From: Thiohalomonas sp041685045
GTDB taxonomy: Bacteria; Pseudomonadota; Gammaproteobacteria; Thiohalomonadales; Thiohalomonadaceae
Direction: 5' to 3'
Assembly: GCA_041685045.1 (NCBI GenBank)
Contig: JAWLGP010000009.1
Span: forward strand, 62,001 to 126,000
Length of the DNA stretch: 64,000 bases
The translations under genes and the position numbers were made by a program. The notes beneath the pieces were generated by a model. That model had not been told where the DNA came from and ran no database searches. It was given only the letters and a program-made list of their open reading frames with translations. This document shows positions 59,047 to 64,000 of this stretch, in pieces; position 1 is the first letter of the stretch, and every line of letters starts with the position of its first letter.

Positions 59047-60405
59047 ATGACTATCCCGAACAAAGTACGCACCTTTCTGGCCGAACGGCGCGGTGATTTC
59101 AAGGCGCGCAAGGCCGAGAATACCGTTACCCTGGACGAGGCGATCGACGCGACCGGACTGAAACGGGGCGAGGTGGCTCGCGCAACCGTGCTCAAGAGCG
59201 GCAAGGCCTACCTGATGGTCGTCGTGCCGGCCGATCGCGAGCCCGACCTGGAGAAGATCGGCAAGCTGTTCAAGCGCAGCTTTGAGCCTTGCGGTCGCGA
59301 GGAGCTGGCGCGGCTGTTTCCCGATTGCGACATCGATTTCCTGCCGCCTTTCGGCAGTGCCTTCGATCTCAAGACGATTCAGGACCGAACGCTGGCAGAG
59401 CAGGAAGCGATTTATTTCGCCACCGGCGGGGCGGGGCTGCTTGTCCGGGCAACACGCGACGACTACGCCCGTCTTCAGGCCGAGGCTTGGACGCAGCACA
59501 CGATCGCACAGCGTCCGGTAGCCACGGGCGGTGAACCGGATTTGCAGCGCGACACCATCCGCAATCAGGTCGAGGCGGTGGAGTCGTTGCCGCCGATGCC
59601 CGGCATTGCGGCCGAGATCATCCGTCTGCGGAACAATCCCTACTCACACGCCAGCGAACTGGCGGCGGTGATCGATCAGGACCCCAGCCTGGCGGCACAG
59701 CTGATTCGCTACGCCACTTCACCGCTGTACGGCTATCAAGGCAAGGTGGATTCGGTGCAGCAGGCGATTGTGCGGGTGCTCGGCATGGATTTCGTCTACG
59801 ACCTCGCCTTCGGGCTGGCCCTGGGCCGGAATTTCCGCAATCCGAAGGGCGGCCCGATCGGTCTCGACGCCTTCTGGGATCACGCTGTCCAGTGCGCCGC
59901 GTTGAGCCAGGCGCTTTGCGGGGCCATCGATTTCGCCCGACGCCCGGTACCGGGGACCGCCTACCTCGCCGGTCTGCTGCACAATTTCGGTTTTCTGCTG
60001 CTGGGGCACCTGTTCCCGGAGCAGTTTGCTCATCTGAACCAGGCGATCGCCGAGCAGCCCGACCGCTCGGTGCTGGAGATCGAGCGGGAGACCATCGGCG
60101 TCACCCATACCGAACTGGGTCTTTGGCTGATGGATTCCTGGGATATGCCGCGCGAGGTGGTGGAGGCGGTGCGTGAGCACCACAACCCGCATCACCACAG
60201 TGACTTCTCCGACTACGCCAACCTGGTGTACGTCGCCAATGCCTTGCTGAAGCGCTATGGGATTGGTGATGCCGAATCGACCGAAATCCCGGCACCCATG
60301 CTCACCCGCATGGGCCTCGACATGGTCCGGGTCGAGATGGTGCTGGCCACCGTGATGGAAGATCGGGAGGGCCTCGAATTCATCGCCTGCAAGATGGCGG
60401 CGTAA
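59047..60405 (+). CDS. YbaK-type deacylase domain fused to HDOD domain
   Basis: 452 residues. The N-terminal ~145 residues form a YbaK/ProX-like aminoacyl-tRNA deacylase-associated domain (TGLKRGEVARATVLKSGKAYLMVVV, REELARLFPDCDIDFLPPFG). After a linker comes an HDOD domain (about 178-440, VESLPPMPGIAAEIIRLRNN, AGLLHNFGFLLLGHLFP, EIERETIGVTHTELGLWLMD). HDOD proteins act in signalling; the fused deacylase-like domain could sense aminoacyl-tRNA or an amino acid. This pairing occurs in some gammaproteobacteria. Function is not established. Confidence 0.88.
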   Translation: MTIPNKVRTFLAERRGDFKARKAENTVTLDEAIDATGLKRGEVARATVLKSGKAYLMVVVPADREPDLEKIGKLFKRSFEPCGREELARLFPDCDIDFLPPFGSAFDLKTIQDRTLAEQEAIYFATGGAGLLVRATRDDYARLQAEAWTQHTIAQRPVATGGEPDLQRDTIRNQVEAVESLPPMPGIAAEIIRLRNNPYSHASELAAVIDQDPSLAAQLIRYATSPLYGYQGKVDSVQQAIVRVLGMDFVYDLAFGLALGRNFRNPKGGPIGLDAFWDHAVQCAALSQALCGAIDFARRPVPGTAYLAGLLHNFGFLLLGHLFPEQFAHLNQAIAEQPDRSVLEIERETIGVTHTELGLWLMDSWDMPREVVEAVREHHNPHHHSDFSDYANLVYVANALLKRYGIGDAESTEIPAPMLTRMGLDMVRVEMVLATVMEDREGLEFIACKMAA

Positions 60406-60479
60406 CGAACTTCAGCCACGGGGAGCACGGGGACGGCAGTCGCTGTGTCTCCCCGGCGTACGCCGCCCGGTTTGTTCGT

Positions 60480-61232
60480 CTATTCGCAGCGGCCGACGGC
60501 ACCGAGGCGGCAGCGTTTGTAGTCGGTCCAGACCGCGCCGCCGAGCCGGGCCTGGTCGAACGTGGTGTTAAACAGTTCTGCGCCGGCCAACATGGCGCCG
60601 GTCAGATCGGCCCCGGTAAAGTCGGCGAAGGCAAGACGGGCCTTGGTCAGAGTGGCCTTTTGCAGGTTGGCACCGGTGAGATTGGCTTCTTCCAGCACCG
60701 CCTGCTCCAGGTTGGCCCGATCCAGAGCGGCGCCGGCCAGCTCGGCTCCCGTCAGTTGTGCCTGCCGCAGTTCGGCGCCGGTGAGGGTCGCGGCATCGAA
60801 CCTGGCCTTCTCCAACACTGCCTGATACAGGCTCGCCTGCGCGAGCCCCGCGCGGCTGAACAGGGCTTGATTGAGCTGCGCCCGATCCAGGCGGGCCCCA
60901 TTGAGCAGCGCTTCGGTAAAGTCGGCACCGACCGCCTGCACACTCAACAGGCGGGCGTCATCGAGTCGGGCGCGGACCAGTCGGGCAGCGTTGAGTTTGG
61001 CAAAGTTCAGATCGGCGCCGGAGAGTCGTGCGCCGGAGAGATTGGCTCCGCGAAAATCGGATCGCGTCAGGATCGCGCCGCGCAGGTCGGCACCTTCCAG
61101 GTCGGCGCCCTGCTTGTCGCAGTCGGCCCAGTAGACGCCGGGAGCGGCCGGGTCGTCGCAGGCGGCATGGACCAGCGGCGCGAACAGAAGGCAGGCCAGG
61201 AAAAGGTACGTGGGTTTGTTCACTGTCACCAT
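60480..61232 (-). CDS. Exported pentapeptide-repeat protein
   Basis: 250 residues. A signal peptide (YLFLACLLFAPLVHAAC) precedes about 35 consecutive A(D/N)LXX repeats (GADLEGADLRGAILTRSDF and onward), which fold into a right-handed quadrilateral beta-helix. The C-terminus ends with a CRLGAVGRC pair of cysteines. A cysteine next to the cleavage site (HAAC) could make it a lipoprotein, although the -3/-1 residues do not fit a lipobox well. Likely periplasmic; role unknown. Confidence 0.85.
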   Translation of the reverse strand: MVTVNKPTYLFLACLLFAPLVHAACDDPAAPGVYWADCDKQGADLEGADLRGAILTRSDFRGANLSGARLSGADLNFAKLNAARLVRARLDDARLLSVQAVGADFTEALLNGARLDRAQLNQALFSRAGLAQASLYQAVLEKARFDAATLTGAELRQAQLTGAELAGAALDRANLEQAVLEEANLTGANLQKATLTKARLAFADFTGADLTGAMLAGAELFNTTFDQARLGGAVWTDYKRCRLGAVGRCE

Positions 61233-61387
61233 CTGCTAAGGATTGGGCTGTCTGCTTGTGCCGGCAGTGCCGACCCGGGCCAGCTTCGCCGTGAAGGAAC
61301 AGGTTACGTAAGGGGCGAACCGAACGCCACTGGTTCCACCGGCTGAAATCCGATAGCCTGTGCGAACACCTCCCCCGCGCGCGTGAG

Positions 61388-61855
61388 ATGCCTCTCTTTC
61401 GGCCTGTGCTCGCTTTTCTGTCGATGACATCGGCCATCGGCGGCCTCGCTCTGCCAGTGGCGGCACAACAGGGGCCGGAGCCTGCGCCGCAACGGATTGT
61501 GGTCGAAAAACCCGATGTTCGCCGCAACGTGATGCGCCTTTTGGAGCAGGCGCGCGTCGCCAACGAGCCACTCACCGACTCCGCCGCATCAGAAGCCCTG
61601 CCGCCGCCCGAACCGGCAGCCGCCGCGCAAGCCCGGCCGCGGCCGCCCGTGACCGGAATCAGCCAGGACTGGTTCGACGGTCCACTGCAAGGCTACCGTT
61701 CTCCGGTGCCGTCAGCGGCAGAGGGGTATGTGCCGGTACCCCATAAGACCATCACCGTCCGCGACCTCGAGGACCTGCAACAGGTTACTTCGGAATTCGA
61801 GGAGGCGCGGCGCCGCAAGGCGGCCGGCGCCGAAACGGCACCGGTCAACCGTTAA
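61388..61855 (+). CDS. Small secreted protein, unknown function
   Basis: 155 residues. A signal peptide (LAFLSMTSAIGGLALPVAAQ, about 8-27) is followed by a Pro/Ala-rich region and then ISQDWFDGPLQGYRSPVP and VPHKTITVRDLEDLQQVTSE. No cysteines or repeats. Divergent from the pentapeptide-repeat gene. No family recognised; predicted periplasmic. Confidence 0.6.
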   Translation: MPLFRPVLAFLSMTSAIGGLALPVAAQQGPEPAPQRIVVEKPDVRRNVMRLLEQARVANEPLTDSAASEALPPPEPAAAAQARPRPPVTGISQDWFDGPLQGYRSPVPSAAEGYVPVPHKTITVRDLEDLQQVTSEFEEARRRKAAGAETAPVNR

Positions 61856-61994
61856 GGAAACGCTGATTGATTCGTCATGCCCGCGAAGGCGGGCATCCAG
61901 TGCCTTGATTTTTCCGGGCTCCCGCCGAAGCCTGCCCTCGAATGCCTTAATCGAGGGCGGGAGCGACGAAAGCGGAATAAATCAGGCGTTTTCA
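61855..61994. repeat. Nested palindromic element downstream of the secreted-protein gene
   Basis: Outer arms GGAAACGCTGATTGATTC (61857-61873 region) and AATAAATCAGGCGTTTTC (61977-61994) enclose TGCCCGCGAAGGCGGGCATC, the common GCGAAGGCGGG palindrome. The left arm begins at the gene's stop codon. Confidence 0.65.
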
Positions 61995-62009
61995 AGGAAA
62001 CTCATGTTG

Positions 62010-63248
62010 TCAGTCGATGATGTGAGACACCAGACCGTCCGCCAGTTTCGGCTCGAACCAGGTGGATTTCGGCGGCATCACCTCGCCGGCATCGGCCACC
62101 GCCATTAACTGCGCCAGGGTGGTCGGGTAGAGGGCGAAGGCGACCGCCATTTCACCGCTGTCGACCCGGCGCTCCAGCTCGGACAGGCCGCGGATCCCGC
62201 CGACGAAGTCGATGCGTTTGTCGCGGCGCGGGTCGGTGATCCCGAGCAGCGGTTCGATCAGCAGGTTCTGCAGCAGGCTGACGTCGAGGCGGCCTACCGG
62301 GTCCGCCGGGACCTGCTCCGGCCGTGCGGCAAGCCGGTACCAGTTGCCGGCCAGATACATGCCGAACTCGCCGGTACTCTCTGGTTTGACCCGGTCTTCG
62401 GCCAGGGCAAGGTCGAACACCTCGGCGACCTTGGCGAGAAACGCCTCCGGCGTGTGGCCGCCGAGGTCGGTGATCACGCGGTTGTAGTCCAGGATCTGCA
62501 TCTGGTCGTCCGGGAAGATCACCGACAGGAAGTAGTTGTAGGGTTCGTCGCCGGTGTGGGCCGGATTGCGCCCGCTGCGCTCGGCGGCGACCCGCGAGGC
62601 GGCGGCGGAGCGGTGGTGACCGTCGGCGATGTAGAGCCGTTCCATGCCCTCGAAGGTCTCGTTGATGGTGTTGATGGCCGCCGCATCGTCCACTACCCAC
62701 AACGCGTGACGCACGCCGTCGTCGGCGGTGACGTCGACGTCGGGGTCGCCGGCGGTGATCGTCGCCACCAGCGCGTCGATCACGGGGTGGTGGCGGTAGG
62801 TGAGAAACACCGGCCCGGTCTGGGCGCCCAGGGTGTCGATCTGGCGGACGCGGTCATCCTCCTTGTCCGGGCGGGTGAATTCGTGGCGGCGGATGCGCCC
62901 GGCGTCGTAGGCCGGCACCGAGGCCGCAGCGACGAGCCCCGTCTGGGTGTGTTCGCCCATCACCAGGCGATACATGTAGTAGCAGGGCGCCGGATCCTGC
63001 TGCAGCACTCCCTCGTCCAGCATGCGCCGGAAGTTCTCCAGTCCCTTGGCGTAGACCTCGGCGGCGTACGGGTCGGTGTCGGCGGGCAGGTCGATCTCCG
63101 GCTTGGAGATGTGCAGGAAGCTCCACGGCTTGCCCGTTGCCCGCTGGCGCGCCTCTTTACTGTTCAGCACATCGTAGGGCGGTGCGGCGACCTCGTCAGC
63201 ACGACCGGGAGCCGGCCGCAGGCCGGGAAAGGGACGAATGAGCGGCAT
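62010..63248 (-). CDS. DUF1015 family protein
   Basis: 412 residues, close to the usual length. Family pieces are IRPFPGLRPAPGRADEVAAP (then PPYDVLN), PWSFLHISKPEIDLP, IADGHHRSAAASRVAAERSG and PYNYFLSVIFPDDQMQILDY. The IADGHHR motif is the hallmark. Members are widespread, cytosolic, and of unknown or only recently proposed function, often near serine or phosphonate metabolism genes; no such neighbour is present here. Confidence 0.93.
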   Translation of the reverse strand: MPLIRPFPGLRPAPGRADEVAAPPYDVLNSKEARQRATGKPWSFLHISKPEIDLPADTDPYAAEVYAKGLENFRRMLDEGVLQQDPAPCYYMYRLVMGEHTQTGLVAAASVPAYDAGRIRRHEFTRPDKEDDRVRQIDTLGAQTGPVFLTYRHHPVIDALVATITAGDPDVDVTADDGVRHALWVVDDAAAINTINETFEGMERLYIADGHHRSAAASRVAAERSGRNPAHTGDEPYNYFLSVIFPDDQMQILDYNRVITDLGGHTPEAFLAKVAEVFDLALAEDRVKPESTGEFGMYLAGNWYRLAARPEQVPADPVGRLDVSLLQNLLIEPLLGITDPRRDKRIDFVGGIRGLSELERRVDSGEMAVAFALYPTTLAQLMAVADAGEVMPPKSTWFEPKLADGLVSHIID

Positions 63249-63360
63249 GGTGGAGCCTTTTGGTTGTTATTGACGGCGGCAGCTATTGAAAACCACCGGC
63301 TGGACGAGGTCAAACAGGTAGGTGGTAGGTGGTATGTGGAATATTGGACCTACCACATTC

Positions 63361-63609
63361 CTACAGCCAGGGATGCTTCTCCTGCGGCGGCATCTGGATG
63401 TGGAAACCGCGCGCCTTCAGATTGGCGATCACCTCGTCGGCGTTGGCCTGGGCCAGCTGGCGGCCGGGTTCGAGTTCCAGTTCCATGGCGAACTCGGGGG
63501 GGCCGAAGCCGCGCATGACCTCCGCGGGAACATCGTCGAAGACGTCCTTTTCGCGCACGAACAGATAGAGCAGGTCCCGTTTGGGGCTCCGATAGACGAC
63601 ACAGTGCAT
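63361..63609 (-). CDS. YcgL domain protein
   Basis: 82 residues; CVVYRSPKRDLLYLFVREKD, then VFDDVPAEVMRGFGPPEFAMEL and KARGFHIQMPPQ match the YcgL family, small cytosolic alpha/beta proteins. The ATG at 63609 is two bases after the stop of the Rieske-like gene, so the two are translationally coupled. Function unknown in all species. Confidence 0.9.
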   Translation of the reverse strand: MHCVVYRSPKRDLLYLFVREKDVFDDVPAEVMRGFGPPEFAMELELEPGRQLAQANADEVIANLKARGFHIQMPPQEKHPWL

Positions 63610-63611
63610 GT

Positions 63612-64000
63612 TTATTCCTCGATTCCGATAACGATCTGTCCGCCGCTGTCGATGTGGTAAGGCGGAACGATCAGATTGCGTCGTGCTGCTTGCCTGCGGT
63701 AGACCCGGCCTGCCGGGTCGAACAGTGAACCGTCGCAGCTGTCCCGGTAGCCGCCGACCCAGGGCTGGACATCGACACTGGCGCGCTGATTCAGTCTGAC
63801 CAGGGGGCAACCGGCACCGCTGCCGCGGGCCAGGGCCACAAACAGCCCCGGCTCCAGGGAACGATGGCGGTTTCTTGCCCCCTCCGGTTGTTCGGACTCG
63901 GTCGATGCCGGATCCAGCAGCGCGGGGTCGAGCTGGGGCAGGGCGCCAACCTCGCCGTCACTACGCCGGACGATGAGCACCGGTCGGCCTGCCCAGCTCA
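63612..64000 (-). CDS. Rieske-like protein lacking the iron-sulfur ligands (5' end outside window)
   Basis: The visible 129 C-terminal residues follow the PetA (ubiquinol-cytochrome c reductase iron-sulfur subunit) pattern: WAGRPVLIVRR, ESEQPEGARNRHRS, GSLFDPAGRVYR and NLIVPPYHIDSGGQIVIG. But CTHLGC is replaced by GSGAGC and CPCHGS by DSCDGS. All four cluster ligands (Cys, His, Cys, His) are gone, while both cysteines that form the Rieske disulfide remain. It cannot hold a [2Fe-2S] cluster. Possibly a structural or regulatory paralogue. The frame continues past the window edge. Coupled to ycgL. Confidence 0.75.
   Translation of the reverse strand, partial: SWAGRPVLIVRRSDGEVGALPQLDPALLDPASTESEQPEGARNRHRSLEPGLFVALARGSGAGCPLVRLNQRASVDVQPWVGGYRDSCDGSLFDPAGRVYRRQAARRNLIVPPYHIDSGGQIVIGIEE

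Overview
The window looks like a chromosomal segment of a high-GC gammaproteobacterium. The basis is the gene set and order: pepA-holC-valS on the minus strand, divergent from lptF-lptG, plus the long 1299-residue PurL, Tex, Pol IV and a complete pst-phoU cluster. Sulfur-oxidiser or Chromatiales-like relatives are a guess from overall style, not something the sequence proves. No rRNA, tRNA, CRISPR array or complete insertion sequence was seen.

The left part (1-28 kb) is accessory and partly decaying. It holds: a TetR regulator with a rifampicin-phosphotransferase-like enzyme; a small envelope operon (membrane protein, winged-helix regulator, two paralogous lipoproteins) behind two tandem palindromic operators; a TetR/methyltransferase pair; an exporter operon (EamA, LysE, flavin reductase); three AraC-type regulators with partners (DJ-1/AraC facing a cysteine hydrolase, AraC-GyrI, AraC facing a P450); a run of overlapping genes (GFA-like, thioesterase remnant, GNAT, NmrA-like); the PheS-like ligase SrmL; GNATs, CsaA; and a minus-strand operon (EamA, aminotransferase fragment, DinB-family, PhzF, arylamine N-acetyltransferase) opposite a MocR regulator. 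Scattered among them are gene relics: a nat fragment, an AraC 3' end, an internally deleted thioesterase, a frameshifted flavin reductase, a histidine-phosphatase tail and an aminotransferase tail.

The right part (28-64 kb) is mostly housekeeping: pstC-pstA-pstB-phoU behind a clear Pho box, a degenerate molybdate-type ABC pair, valS/holC/pepA, lptFG, purL, inositol monophosphatase, glucan phosphorylase, tex, dinB, a YbaK-HDOD fusion, DUF1015 and ycgL. Its intergenic regions carry many short inverted-repeat elements. Two of them supply the stop codons of valS and pepA, and two related copies flank purL.

The most interesting signals are regulatory or structural. Two predicted ribosome-mediated attenuators precede the EamA exporter (two Trp codons in the leader peptide) and srmL. 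In both, the leader-peptide ATG lies at the predicted transcription start, and pstC shows the same leaderless layout. At the right edge is a Rieske-type protein in which all four iron-sulfur ligands are replaced while both disulfide cysteines remain. All functional assignments rest on reading motifs by eye; no searches were run.
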